Shown: positions 16,754-24,751, counted from the stretch's first letter. The stretch: 64,000 nucleotides of DNA from Methylobacterium pseudosasicola (GCF_900114535.1 NZ_FOTK01000028.1:1-64000); one strand, 5' to 3'. A program made the numbers and translations. The notes: generated by a model from the letters alone, not told the origin.

Positions 16754-17542
16754 TTAAAGCGCATCCTTCCCAACCGTTTCAAGGATCACGCGCGCCGTTT
16801 CGACAGGCTGATCCCAATGCGGGAAGTGGCCGCAGTTCTCGAACCAGTGCAGCCGGGCCGACGGGAAGGCTGCCAGGGCGCGTGCAGCCTGGCGCGGCAG
16901 CAGCAGGTGGTCTTGGCGGCCCCAGCCTATGGTGACAAGGCCGGGCGTCCTTGCCGAACCCTGCTGCAACGGCCCGCGTGCCAGTTCACGCAGCATCGCA
17001 TCGAACACCGGTGTGGCCGCCAGGCTCCGCAGCTCCTCTACGACGAGCTGCGGTGGCAGCAGCCACGGACGGGCCGACAATTGTGCCAGCAGCAGCGTAC
17101 GGGTGATGGCGTGGCGCGACAGGCCGGGATGGAAGGGCCGTAGCAACCGAACCAGGCGTATCGATGCCGCGAGCGTCCAGTGTAACCAACGCGTTTCCCA
17201 CCCGCGCCAGAAACCGCCGGGATCAAGCGCCACGCAGTGCCGACCGATGCCCCGCCGCGCCAGCTCCAGCACCAGCCGGCCCCCCACCGAACTGCCGACG
17301 AGGTCCGCCATCGTCAGGCCATGGGACTGCACGAAGCCATTGAGGGCGTCCGCATAGGCCTCCACCGTCTGCCGGCCCGCGAGCGGGGCCGATCTGCCAT
17401 GTCCCGGCAGGTCGACCAAGATCAGTTCGCGCGAGCCGCGTAATGCGGACAAGAGCGGATCCCAGGTACGGAGATTGGCCCCCAGCCCATGGACCATCAG
17501 TAGCGGCCGGCCCGTGCCGAGGCGTTCGGAATGTAGGGACAT
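16754..17542 (-). CDS. Alpha/beta-fold hydrolase
   Basis: 262 residues. The oxyanion-hole motif is MVHGLGAN near the N-terminus, the nucleophile elbow is GSSVGG, the acid is probably the Asp in WGRQDHLL, and the catalytic His is in NCGHFPHWDQP. These complete the Ser-Asp-His triad of an esterase, lipase or C-C hydrolase. A helical cap rich in Arg and Leu sits between strands (WLHWTLAASIRLVRLLRPF). No signal peptide, so it is cytoplasmic. The ATG at 17542 has AAGGA about ten bases upstream, better than a TTG at 17560. The gene stands alone, and a striking inverted repeat lies just upstream of its start. Substrate cannot be told from sequence. Confidence 0.92.
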   Translation of the reverse strand: MSLHSERLGTGRPLLMVHGLGANLRTWDPLLSALRGSRELILVDLPGHGRSAPLAGRQTVEAYADALNGFVQSHGLTMADLVGSSVGGRLVLELARRGIGRHCVALDPGGFWRGWETRWLHWTLAASIRLVRLLRPFHPGLSRHAITRTLLLAQLSARPWLLPPQLVVEELRSLAATPVFDAMLRELARGPLQQGSARTPGLVTIGWGRQDHLLLPRQAARALAAFPSARLHWFENCGHFPHWDQPVETARVILETVGKDAL

Positions 17543-17559
17543 GACGGCATTGTCCTTCA

Positions 17560-17583
17560 ATGTTCGCGCTGCAGTCCGAACAT
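17560..17583 (-). promoter_or_regulatory. Inverted repeat upstream of the hydrolase gene
   Basis: Perfect 7-bp arms ATGTTCG and CGAACAT, separated by ten bases, lie 17 bases before the hydrolase ATG. The size and spacing fit an operator for a dimeric repressor or activator. It would also fold as an RNA hairpin over the leader. No regulator gene is adjacent. Confidence 0.4.
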
Positions 17584-17812
17584 TGGTCCGTCGCAGGTTT
17601 CGTCAGGCCGGATGTGCCGGTCAGGTTCGCGGTCCGCTCATTTCGGACGCTTCGAGGCCGAGTCGCTGGTCTGATAGCCAGCTGCGCGGCGCTGACTGTA
17701 CTTTGCAGCTTTGCAAGGGCCGGATGTCACGGGAAAGACCCTACCGAGGTTCGCCACGAGAGAGCTGCGCTCTCTACGCTCGCGGAGACGTGGACGTCAG
17801 GTCCGCGTCAAC

Positions 17813-18736
17813 TCATATGCCGGCGTACCAGGCGTAGCCCTGGTCCTCCCAGTAGCCGCCCTTGCCATCGCCCAGATGGGCGAAGCTCTCGACCACCTCG
17901 ATGCGCATCACGTACTTCGCCTGCTTGTAACCGAGGTTGCGTTCCACGCGCAGCCGCAGCGGGGCGCCGTTCGAGACCGGGAGTGCCTTGCCGTTCATGT
18001 CGTAGGCGAGGATCGTCTGCGGGTGGAACGCGTCCACGAGATCGATGCTCTCATAGTACCGAACCGGCGATCCGCCGCTGGCCGCGGTGTCCTCCGACGC
18101 CTGTTGGCCGCCGGAATCCTTTCTGCTCTCCCCGCCACCCGACTGCTTGGTCATGGCCGGGTTGGCATTGCCGGCGGGAGCGTCGTCGGTCTCCTCACCG
18201 TCTCCCCCGCCTTCAAGTGCATTGCCCTGGTCCATGGTGTCGGCGCAGTGGAACACCACGAAGCGTCCCTCGGGCTTGAGCTTGGCCCGGGACAGGAGGT
18301 CGGAGAGCGGCACCCCGGTCCACTTGCCGATGGCGCTCCAACCCTCGACGCAATCGTGCCGGGTGACCTGGGTCCGGGCGGGAAGCTTGCGGAGCTCGGC
18401 CAGGGACAGCCTGAATGGCGCCTCCACGAGGCCGTCCACCTGCAGGTGGTACTTGGCGAACCTGCCCTTCGCGAGCGCCTTGTAGTCCCTGTCCGGCGGG
18501 TCCTCGGTGCCGTTCGGCTTGAACCACGGCGAGACGTCGGCCTCGGCGTATTCCGGCGCTAGCGTCCGGTCGGTGAGCAGCAGGCGCTGGACGAACAGGT
18601 TGGCGTCCTCGCCGGTCTTGAGGGTGCGCCGGAACCACTCCGCATTGCCCAGGCGGTCGCACCCGCCGAGCACGGCCGCCGCGCCCGCGGCGGAAGCCCC
18701 CGTCAGGAGGGCCCGTCGGCTCGGAAGGCGGCTCAT
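17813..18736 (-). CDS. Exported molybdopterin-dependent oxidoreductase (sulfite oxidase/MsrP fold)
   Basis: 307 residues. The N-terminus has a Tat-like signal (SRRALLTG) and a lipobox (VLGGC, Cys26), so it is probably an exported lipoprotein. The catalytic domain has the molybdenum-ligand Cys129 in RHDCVEGWS, the pattern of the sulfite oxidase/MsrP (YedY) superfamily. A glycine-, serine- and acid-rich stretch of about 55 residues (170-224) interrupts the domain and has no counterpart in the family as I know it. The start overlaps the stop of the cytochrome b gene (ATGA). With the Met-rich peptide upstream, a periplasmic methionine sulfoxide reductase or related role is the favoured reading. 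A sulfite or other substrate cannot be excluded. Confidence 0.9.
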   Translation of the reverse strand: MSRLPSRRALLTGASAAGAAAVLGGCDRLGNAEWFRRTLKTGEDANLFVQRLLLTDRTLAPEYAEADVSPWFKPNGTEDPPDRDYKALAKGRFAKYHLQVDGLVEAPFRLSLAELRKLPARTQVTRHDCVEGWSAIGKWTGVPLSDLLSRAKLKPEGRFVVFHCADTMDQGNALEGGGDGEETDDAPAGNANPAMTKQSGGGESRKDSGGQQASEDTAASGGSPVRYYESIDLVDAFHPQTILAYDMNGKALPVSNGAPLRLRVERNLGYKQAKYVMRIEVVESFAHLGDGKGGYWEDQGYAWYAGI

Positions 18737-19614
18737 GCCCGGGTCTCCCCGGTGACGGGTGCCGGCTCGACCTTGCGCTCGATCACGAACCAACCGGTGA
18801 GCATGCCGCGCATGTTGTTCCAGAAGCCCGACAGCAGGACCAGGGCGACGTGCACGACCACGAACAGGACCAGCAGGGCCGCAACGACGAAGTGCACCGT
18901 GCGGGCCGACTGGCGCCCGTCGAACAGCGTCAGCAGGAATGGGAAGGCCGCGTCCATCGCTGGCGACATCGCGAGGCCGGCGAGGACCTGAACCGGCAGG
19001 AGCACGAACAGGACCACGAGGTAGGTGAGCTTCTGGATGACGTTGTAGCGCTTGGCCTCGTCCCCCTGCGGGAAACGCAGCGTCAGGTGCTCCCGGATCG
19101 ACGCCCCGAAGTGACGGATCTGGTCGCGTGACGGGATCACGCGGAACCGGAGCTGCCCGCTGACCAGCCCGTAGAGCAGGTAGGCTAGGCCGTTCAGGAC
19201 GAAGGCCCAGGCGAAGAAGAAGTGCCAGGAGCGACCGCCGGTGAGGTCCTGGTCGCTCGGAAGCGTTGCCCAGCTAGGGAAGCCGCGGTCGGCCGCCTCG
19301 CCGTCGCCACCGGTGGATGAGCCGAGATACCCGGTGGTATCGAAGGAATGCCCGAGGACCGTCGTGACGCCCTTGGGCGGATCGTCCTCTGTGGAGGACA
19401 TCCCCATCAGCGGCGTATCGAAGGTCGAGATCTTGCCCCAGTACAGGGCCGGGTGGGCGTTGAAGATCTGAAGGCCGCTCATTAGCAGCACCAGGAGGCA
19501 GATCGCGTTGACCCAGTGGGTGACGCGGATCACGACCGGGTGCCGGAACATCCATCGGCGGCGCTCGACCTCGCCCGTGTCGGGCGCGGAGCGCGTCAGG
19601 TAGGTGCGGGGCAA
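18733..19614 (-). CDS. Membrane cytochrome b (b561/b6-like)
   Basis: About 293 residues with four to five hydrophobic helices. Heme-ligand histidines are likely in VIRVTHWVNAICLLVLLMSG, SWHFFFAWAFVLNG and VVHVALVLLSG. It supplies electrons from the quinone pool to the molybdopterin enzyme whose start overlaps its stop. Start is uncertain. TTG at 19614 has GGGAG upstream and gives an N-terminal tail, ATG at 19551 is a shorter option, and a GTG at 19662 would run through the hairpin at 19648-19672 and is less likely. The region between the first two helices has an extra loop of about 60 residues rich in Gly, Ser and Thr. Confidence 0.9.
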   Translation of the reverse strand: MPRTYLTRSAPDTGEVERRRWMFRHPVVIRVTHWVNAICLLVLLMSGLQIFNAHPALYWGKISTFDTPLMGMSSTEDDPPKGVTTVLGHSFDTTGYLGSSTGGDGEAADRGFPSWATLPSDQDLTGGRSWHFFFAWAFVLNGLAYLLYGLVSGQLRFRVIPSRDQIRHFGASIREHLTLRFPQGDEAKRYNVIQKLTYLVVLFVLLPVQVLAGLAMSPAMDAAFPFLLTLFDGRQSARTVHFVVAALLVLFVVVHVALVLLSGFWNNMRGMLTGWFVIERKVEPAPVTGETRA

Positions 19615-19647
19615 ACGGTCTCCCTGGGCATGTCGGTCGTGCAGGGT

Positions 19648-19672
19648 GGAGGCCCCCGTCACGGGGGCCTCC
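19648..19672 (-). terminator. Strong GC hairpin between the Met-rich peptide gene and cytochrome b
   Basis: The arms GGAGGCCCCC and GGGGGCCTCC pair perfectly around a five-base loop, 14 bases after the stop of the Met-rich peptide gene and upstream of the cytochrome start. There is no T run. It probably acts as a partial terminator or an RNA-stabilising structure, giving more peptide mRNA than enzyme mRNA from one promoter. Confidence 0.6.
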
Positions 19673-19686
19673 GGAAGCGTCGGCGA

Positions 19687-19923
19687 TCACATGCCGCGGT
19701 TCATCATCATCCGCTTCTTCATCATGCGGCGCTTCATCATTTGCTTCCGCATCATGCGCTTCTTCATCATCATCCGGTCACCATGCATCATGCGGACCTG
19801 GGTGACGCCGCTCTCGGACTGAAGGCCGTTGACGGACATCGGTGCGGCGGTGGCGGAACCGGCCGCGAGGGCGATGCCGCCCAGGGCGGTCAGCGCGGTC
19901 AGGGCTAGCGTGAGCTTCTTCAT
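19687..19923 (-). CDS. Periplasmic methionine-rich repeat peptide (MrpX-like)
   Basis: 78 residues. The first 27 form a clear signal peptide (KKLTLALTALTALGGIALAA), so a peptide of about 51 residues is released to the periplasm. Of these, 16 are methionine. Residues 54-73 are four tandem pentapeptides of the form [K/R/Q]3-Met-Met, mirrored in the DNA by 15-base repeats. AGGAGA lies eight bases before the ATG. The closest described idea is MrpX of Azospira suillum, a Met-rich peptide that is oxidised by hypochlorite and regenerated by a YedY-type reductase. Here a YedY-fold enzyme and cytochrome b follow directly. An ECF-type promoter precedes it. The sequence resemblance to MrpX is one of composition, not alignment. 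Confidence 0.85.
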   Translation of the reverse strand: MKKLTLALTALTALGGIALAAGSATAAPMSVNGLQSESGVTQVRMMHGDRMMMKKRMMRKQMMKRRMMKKRMMMNRGM

Positions 19924-19968
19924 AGGATATCTCCTGCGGAGGTGAATTTCTTGTTCCACCTTCAGGGC

Positions 19969-19993
19969 AACAATATCATTCTCCTATTGTTCC
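19969..19993 (-). promoter_or_regulatory. ECF/EcfG-type promoter of the Met-rich peptide operon
   Basis: On the minus strand GGAAC (19993-19989) is followed after exactly 16 bases by TGTT (19972-19969). The alphaproteobacterial EcfG stress promoter is GGAAC-N16/17-CGTT, so one base differs. The -10 ends 45 bases before the ATG of the peptide gene. Other extracytoplasmic sigma factors use similar -35 boxes. Confidence 0.5.
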
Positions 19994-20339
19994 GCATCAG
20001 AAGAGATCATCTTTTCGTTTTTATTATAATTTGACAATATTCATCGCATGCTGAAACCAAGGCTTCGAGCACGGGAACGACGGGAACGAACTCTCGTCGC
20101 TCACTGCTACGGGATCGGTCGTCGATAAGTTTCGGGCTCACCGCGCCGCCCGGATCGGACCTTTCGAGGTCATGCAAGCGGCGGTAGATTTCCGCGGATC
20201 CGACGGAGATCAAAAGCATGATCTCCGTCGGGCCGGCGCACGTCGAACCGGCATCGTCGCATCAGGATCACCCGTCGCGTGGCACCGTCCACCCTGGCCT
20301 TTTGCGCTTCGTACCAGGATCAGTGCGCCCTATTGCGCA
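19994..20339. other. Intergenic region with an AT-rich patch
   Basis: About 20005-20045 is a run of A and T in otherwise GC-rich DNA, just upstream of the ECF-like promoter. It may be an upstream activating region. A 70-codon minus-strand frame crosses it but was not accepted as a gene. Nothing else is recognisable before the catalase-family stop at 20340. Confidence 0.4.
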
Positions 20340-21443
20340 CTACGGCAGGGTGATTGCCTCACGCGGCTCCAAGATGGTGCTGCCGTTCCTCTTGGCGCGG
20401 AAGCGCTTGCCCATCTCGTAGGCTTGCTTGCGTGAGCGCATGATGCCGCCGAGGGGCCGGTGCGCGGCGAGCCCGTGCCAGGGGCTGAACGACAGGCCGT
20501 CGTCGACCGCGCTCGACCGGGCCTCGCTCCAGGCCGTCTGCGGCTTCACCCGGATCCGCGCCACGGTCTGGTACAGACTCTCGCTCTCGGGCCAGACCGT
20601 GGCGGCGTTCTCGACCGGCATATCGTCTAGGCCGGTGCATAGCTGCGCCCTGACCTCCCAGAGCCCCCCACTCGCACGGAAGAACTCGACGACCGCCTCC
20701 CGTATGGCGTTCGGGCCTCCGTCCGCCTGCAAGGCTTTGTCGGTCAAGGCCGTCAGTTCGGGCGCGACCGGCGCCACGCACAACTTGGCGACGTAATCGC
20801 CGAAGCGCACGGGAACCTGACTGTAGAAGGTCTCGCCGAGGATGTGGGTCTCGGGCTGGCCGCCCATCGTCGCGACGGTGGCGTTGGGCGCACCGGTGGT
20901 GGAGACGATAAGATCCTGCACGCCACGCATCGCACCCGATACGACCTTCTTGAAGCCCTGCACCTTGTCGGTCGTAGCCGCGAGCAGCTTCAGGGTAGCG
21001 AGGAAGGCTTTCGGTGTCGGCGCGCCGAAGGCGGGTCCGTTGACCAGCACGAGGTCCTGGGTGACGTCCCCTTCGGAGCCTTCCAACCGCTCGCCCTCGA
21101 CGCCAATGATCTTCACGGCAAGGCCGCGGGGTGTCGAGACGCTGTCGTCGAGGATGTCGCCAGGCAGGGTCGAGAGGCGCATGATCACGGGATAGGTCGC
21201 CGGTTTTGAAAACAGGCCCTGTGCCAGCATGGGCGGAAGCCCCGAGGCCACTTCAAGCTCGCCCTCAAGGAAGCCGTGGCTCTTGGCGTGGACGCTGCGG
21301 ATCGCGTGGCCGCCGTCCGCCAGGGTCTTTTCGCTGACCGAGCGCATCGTCTCCATCAGGCCCTGCGCCGTCTCAGCCTCATCGTCGGCGACGGTTTCGA
21401 TGTCTGGGCTGTAGCGAAGGTAGAAGGCACTCGCGTCGACCAT
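20340..21443 (-). CDS. Catalase-family heme protein
   Basis: 367 residues, shorter than classical catalases (about 480) and typical of the small catalase-related family. His52 in RSVHAKSHGFLEGEL fits the distal heme histidine. The C-terminal motif WHGLAAHRPLGGIMRSRKQAY carries the arginine and tyrosine region expected near the proximal heme ligand. There is no signal peptide. The ATG at 21443 has GAGGA about seven bases upstream; an upstream in-frame start at 21473 is unnecessary. It is on the same strand as the Met-rich peptide operon and next to an AraC regulator, which supports a role in peroxide or hypochlorous-acid defence. Some family members act on lipid peroxides rather than H2O2. Confidence 0.9.
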   Translation of the reverse strand: MVDASAFYLRYSPDIETVADDEAETAQGLMETMRSVSEKTLADGGHAIRSVHAKSHGFLEGELEVASGLPPMLAQGLFSKPATYPVIMRLSTLPGDILDDSVSTPRGLAVKIIGVEGERLEGSEGDVTQDLVLVNGPAFGAPTPKAFLATLKLLAATTDKVQGFKKVVSGAMRGVQDLIVSTTGAPNATVATMGGQPETHILGETFYSQVPVRFGDYVAKLCVAPVAPELTALTDKALQADGGPNAIREAVVEFFRASGGLWEVRAQLCTGLDDMPVENAATVWPESESLYQTVARIRVKPQTAWSEARSSAVDDGLSFSPWHGLAAHRPLGGIMRSRKQAYEMGKRFRAKRNGSTILEPREAITLP

Positions 21444-21625
21444 GATAATTCCTCGGGGCGGGACCAATGGCAAACCGAGGACCGGTCACCGTTTGTCGAC
21501 GCCCACTGAACGTTGCCAAGACAATGCGACTTCGACGGTTCCAGGGGCTCGATCTCGTCGAACGCTCGCGGACCTGATCCGAACGATGGAGCACCGGGAC
21601 GGGGCCACTCGACGTCTTGACGGGA

Positions 21626-22594
21626 TCAGGTCGGTTCTGTGGGAGGCTCGCTCTCAATGCGCTCCGGCTCGCCTTCGTCCATTCCGCCCACCAGACGAAA
21701 TTGGCTCGGCGCGGCCCCGAACTCCACCTCGAACGCCTTGCTGAACGCGCTCCGGCTCGCGTAGCCCACGGTTGCGGCGATGACCTTCACCGGCAAGTCG
21801 GTGCCGCTGAGGAGACGGGAGGCGATGCGGAGGCGAACCCTCTGGACGAACTCCATCGGGCCTTGCCCGAAGGCTGCGGCGAACCCTTCCGCGAAGCTGG
21901 TCCGGCCCATGCCCGCGAGGGCCGCCAAGCTGTCGACGGAGTAACGCGCACCCGGCTGTTCGAGGATCGCCAGGACGGCGCGGGCGAGCTTCGGGTTCTG
22001 CAATGCCGCCAGGATCGGGGATGTGAAGTCACTCGCCACCAGTTGCCGGCGCAGGAGGAGGATGAGACACTGCTTCATCAGCACCTCCGTCATCGCCTGT
22101 GTCGCAAGATTGGGGCTCACGACCTCGGCGAGCATGAGCTCGAAGGCGTAACGTAGCACCGGATCCGAGGGAAAGGTCTCCACCATGGGGGCTTGGAACA
22201 ACTCGAACAGACCCATCGCACCGGTGTGGGTGTCGGCGATCTGGCCGCACACGAAAAGCGCGTCGGGGCTGCCGTCACCCGCCGTGAAGGAGATCAACCC
22301 GTCACCGTGAAGGACGCAGTGATCCTCGGCGCGGACCTCACCGATGCAATCCTCGGCAGCGCCAAGGCTGTGCGAATGTCGTGCCGGCACGACGATGATA
22401 GTGTGCGGCGCGAAGGACCGCCACGGTCCGTGCCCGACCCGGAGGCTCCCGGTTCCACGCAGCACGTAATGGACGGTGATCGCCTCGAACGGACTGAACC
22501 CCAGGCGCCACCCGCGCTGTATCGTGCAGACGGAGAACGAGCGCAGCCGCACCGCGAGCGTGACGAGAAGGCGGTCGAGAAGATCGGCTTCCAT
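21626..22594 (-). CDS. AraC-family regulator with cupin domain, RclR-like
   Basis: 322 residues. The N-terminal cupin-type domain spans about 20-130 and the C-terminal pair of helix-turn-helix motifs is in YSVDSLAALAGMGRTSFAEGF and VKVIAATVGYASRSAFSKAF. The layout and several motifs resemble E. coli RclR, which senses reactive chlorine. In RclR, as I recall it, the redox cysteines are Cys21 and Cys89; here Cys23 has the same six-residue spacing to a Trp, and Cys116 sits in an equivalent VCG motif. The gene is 182 bases upstream of the catalase-family gene on the same strand, so direct control of the block 17813-21443 is plausible. Start ATG 22594 has no strong ribosome site. Confidence 0.9.
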   Translation of the reverse strand: MEADLLDRLLVTLAVRLRSFSVCTIQRGWRLGFSPFEAITVHYVLRGTGSLRVGHGPWRSFAPHTIIVVPARHSHSLGAAEDCIGEVRAEDHCVLHGDGLISFTAGDGSPDALFVCGQIADTHTGAMGLFELFQAPMVETFPSDPVLRYAFELMLAEVVSPNLATQAMTEVLMKQCLILLLRRQLVASDFTSPILAALQNPKLARAVLAILEQPGARYSVDSLAALAGMGRTSFAEGFAAAFGQGPMEFVQRVRLRIASRLLSGTDLPVKVIAATVGYASRSAFSKAFEVEFGAAPSQFRLVGGMDEGEPERIESEPPTEPT

Positions 22595-23113
22595 GGTGGC
22601 AGACTATGCGTCATCGAGGTCGCAAGCCCCAGTGATTTCGAGCAGACGGGGGCGGTGAAGCTGATACGCTGCTTTCGACCCTTATCCGGCCCGACGACGA
22701 TGTCCGCTTCCATGGATCGCCGCCCCAAAGCGGACTGACGGCAATCCACCCATCCGAGACATTCAGGCGAGTGGTTCGCGGCGACAGATGCTGGCCGAAA
22801 GCCGTCGATCTGCTTCCGAGATAGGCCGCCGGAAAAGCGGACGGCCTCCTATCGGCCCGATTCGGTCGCCTCGACCGCGAACGAAGCTCGCTAAAAGCAG
22901 ACGTGTCTCGCCGCGCGGTGACGAAGGAGATGGCCAAACGCATGGCCCTCGATGGCTGAGCCGCGACAGCAGAAATGATGAAACGTGACCGGCCGATGGA
23001 CGGAACCTGGATTGCTCCCCCGTTTAAGGGAGGCCGCAGGGGACAGTGGTCCTTCATGCTGAGGCTGCCTATGCAAAGCTGAACTCAGCTGCACCGAGCG
23101 GACGGGTGATCCA
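22595..23113. other. Intergenic region with repeat remnants
   Basis: Contains the type II repeat at 22794-22859 plus isolated pieces of the same motif: AAAGCGGAC near 22725 (in CCCCAAAGCGGACTGACGG) and AAAAGCAGACG near 22893. No gene is supported. The ends hold the promoters of the AraC gene (left) and the SRPBCC gene (right). Confidence 0.5.
22794..22859 (+). repeat. Dispersed intergenic repeat with inverted arms, copy 2 of type II
   Basis: 66 bases matching 16522-16587 at about 85%. The ends GCCGAAAGCCGTC and GACGGCCTCCTA are shared. The inverted arms are less perfect than in copy 1, as expected for an old element. Confidence 0.65.
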
Positions 23114-23620
23114 ATGAGCTTGCTGATTTCCGCGCTCGCTGCGCGCTGCGTGCCGTTCGCGTTCTTAGCCACCATGACGCTGCTCGGCGCGTCGGGGAAC
23201 CCAGTTCTGGAGGTGTCACAAACCCGTACCATCTCTGGCTCTCCCGCGGCCGTGTGGGCAGTCATCGGCGAGTTTTGCGATATCCGACGCTGGCATAGGC
23301 AAGCCCGGGCCTGCGCCCTGTTCCATGATGAAGGTCAGATTGTTCGCAGTATCGACCTGCGCGACATCGGCACTGTCGTTGAGGTGCAGCTCGACCGCGA
23401 CGAGGACGCGATGACGTACAGCTACACCTTGGTGCGAAGCCCATGGCCCGTGAAGCAGTACCGCGCGTCGCTCACTGTAACCCCCATGGGGCAGGGAACG
23501 GTCGTGGTGTGGCGAGCCACGTTTCGCTTGAACGACGCTTGCGACGAAGGAGCGGTAGCGCGCATCGAGGACTTGTTCAGGAGCGGCCTCGCTGATGTCG
23601 CCCGTGAGGTGACCCGATAG
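23114..23620 (+). CDS. Exported SRPBCC (START/polyketide-cyclase fold) protein
   Basis: 168 residues with a hydrophobic N-terminus (residues 2-28, likely signal peptide or anchor), then an SRPBCC ligand-pocket domain starting VSQTRTISGSPAAVWAVIG with the typical WR near the end of the sheet. Members bind hydrophobic small molecules in a deep cavity. The tail of a long helix (GAVARIEDLFRSGLADVARE) closes the pocket. It is convergent with the LuxR-type gene, whose stop lies 27 bases away. No operon partner. Ligand unknown. Confidence 0.85.
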   Translation: MSLLISALAARCVPFAFLATMTLLGASGNPVLEVSQTRTISGSPAAVWAVIGEFCDIRRWHRQARACALFHDEGQIVRSIDLRDIGTVVEVQLDRDEDAMTYSYTLVRSPWPVKQYRASLTVTPMGQGTVVVWRATFRLNDACDEGAVARIEDLFRSGLADVAREVTR

Positions 23621-23647
23621 TCGAGCTTGATCCTGTGATAGACCAAT

Positions 23648-24751
23648 TCACAAAGGCTTGGCTGCGACGGGCGGCGTGGACATCAGCAGCTTGACCAGAT
23701 CCTTCTGCCGTTTGGCGCCCGTCTTGGCGAATAGGCTCTTTAGATGGGTGCGCACTGTCGAGGGGGCGATGCCGTAACGCTTGGCGATGTCAGCTGGCGT
23801 GGCATCGTCTGCTAGCCCGAGTAGAACACGCAGCTCAGCCCCAGTGAGGCCGTAAGCTCGCCCAAGCAACTCGATCGCGTGCGGACCGCAAGGGTTGTCC
23901 TGCACGAACAAGGCAACTCGTGCTTGCCCAGACGCGGCACTTCGACGGCGACCGCTGCGAAGCGGAAGAGCGGATACAACCGCGCTGCCTCCACCACGCC
24001 TCGCCAAAGTGATGGTTCCGCCCGCTTCCGCGGCAAGCATGGCGCGGAATGCGGGTGACACAGTTCGGTCCCATGGCTCGATGATGCCAGCGCGTGAGAG
24101 CAGCAAATCCCCACGCGCCAGATTGGCCTCTCCGGCTGCATTGCTATGAACAAGGCGGCCGTCCGCACCGAGTACCAACGCGGCGGTCGTCAGCGCGTCC
24201 AGTGTGGCTGCGAGATCGTCGCGCTCAAGGCCCTTGTGATCGATCAGGTCAGCGATGGTGATCGCCCGGCGCACGTGGGGCGCCAGCAAGGCCATGCGGG
24301 CCTGTTCCTCGGCGTCGTAAGGGCCGTCCGCCTCGCCGCGAGTGACGCCGATGAACGCCAAGCGTGCGTGGTTCTTGATAAGCGCGGTCAGCAGCACGTA
24401 GCGGAAGCCTTGAGGGACGGCCCACTCTCGGTAGATGCGGCTCTGTAACAGCTCGTCCTCGGCCGCGAGCTCCTCCGACGTCGCTGGCTGATCAACTGGG
24501 CACAGGAGGAGGCTGTGAGCGAACACGTCGCAGCCCTGGTAACGATCACGGTAGAGCGCTTGGTAGTGATCAGAGATACCGACGTGCACGAGCGTCCGCT
24601 CGGCGCCCGTGACGAAGTCCATGACGTTGAGCGTCCCAGCCATGCTGTTATGGGCGACCGCGATCTGCTCCAGCGTGCTAGGCCAGAGGGCGGGATCGAT
24701 CGCGCAGTCGTAGATCGCCTCTATCAAACGCGATAAATTAGCCGCTTCCAT
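23648..24751 (-). CDS. LuxR-family transcriptional regulator with PAS-like sensor region
   Basis: 367 residues. Residues 1-290 form a sensory region with a PAS-like segment (ALVLGADGRLVHSNAAGEAN). The C-terminal helix-turn-helix reads LTGAELRVLLGL through DIAKRYGIAPSTVRTHLKSL, the usual LuxR/FixJ pattern. There is no receiver domain. ATG 24751 is chosen because a 12-bp palindrome at 24792-24803 would then sit in the promoter. An ATG at 24808 would add 19 hydrophobic residues and place the palindrome inside the gene; neither has a clear ribosome site. It is divergent from the lrgAB microprotein operon, which it probably controls. Confidence 0.9.
   Translation of the reverse strand: MEAANLSRLIEAIYDCAIDPALWPSTLEQIAVAHNSMAGTLNVMDFVTGAERTLVHVGISDHYQALYRDRYQGCDVFAHSLLLCPVDQPATSEELAAEDELLQSRIYREWAVPQGFRYVLLTALIKNHARLAFIGVTRGEADGPYDAEEQARMALLAPHVRRAITIADLIDHKGLERDDLAATLDALTTAALVLGADGRLVHSNAAGEANLARGDLLLSRAGIIEPWDRTVSPAFRAMLAAEAGGTITLARRGGGSAVVSALPLRSGRRRSAASGQARVALFVQDNPCGPHAIELLGRAYGLTGAELRVLLGLADDATPADIAKRYGIAPSTVRTHLKSLFAKTGAKRQKDLVKLLMSTPPVAAKPL

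Noticed and set aside
20007..20219. A 70-codon minus-strand frame upstream of the Met-rich operon
   Set aside because: A weak GGAG lies before the ATG, but the frame ends in the AT-rich patch and no family or signal is seen. Cannot be supported.
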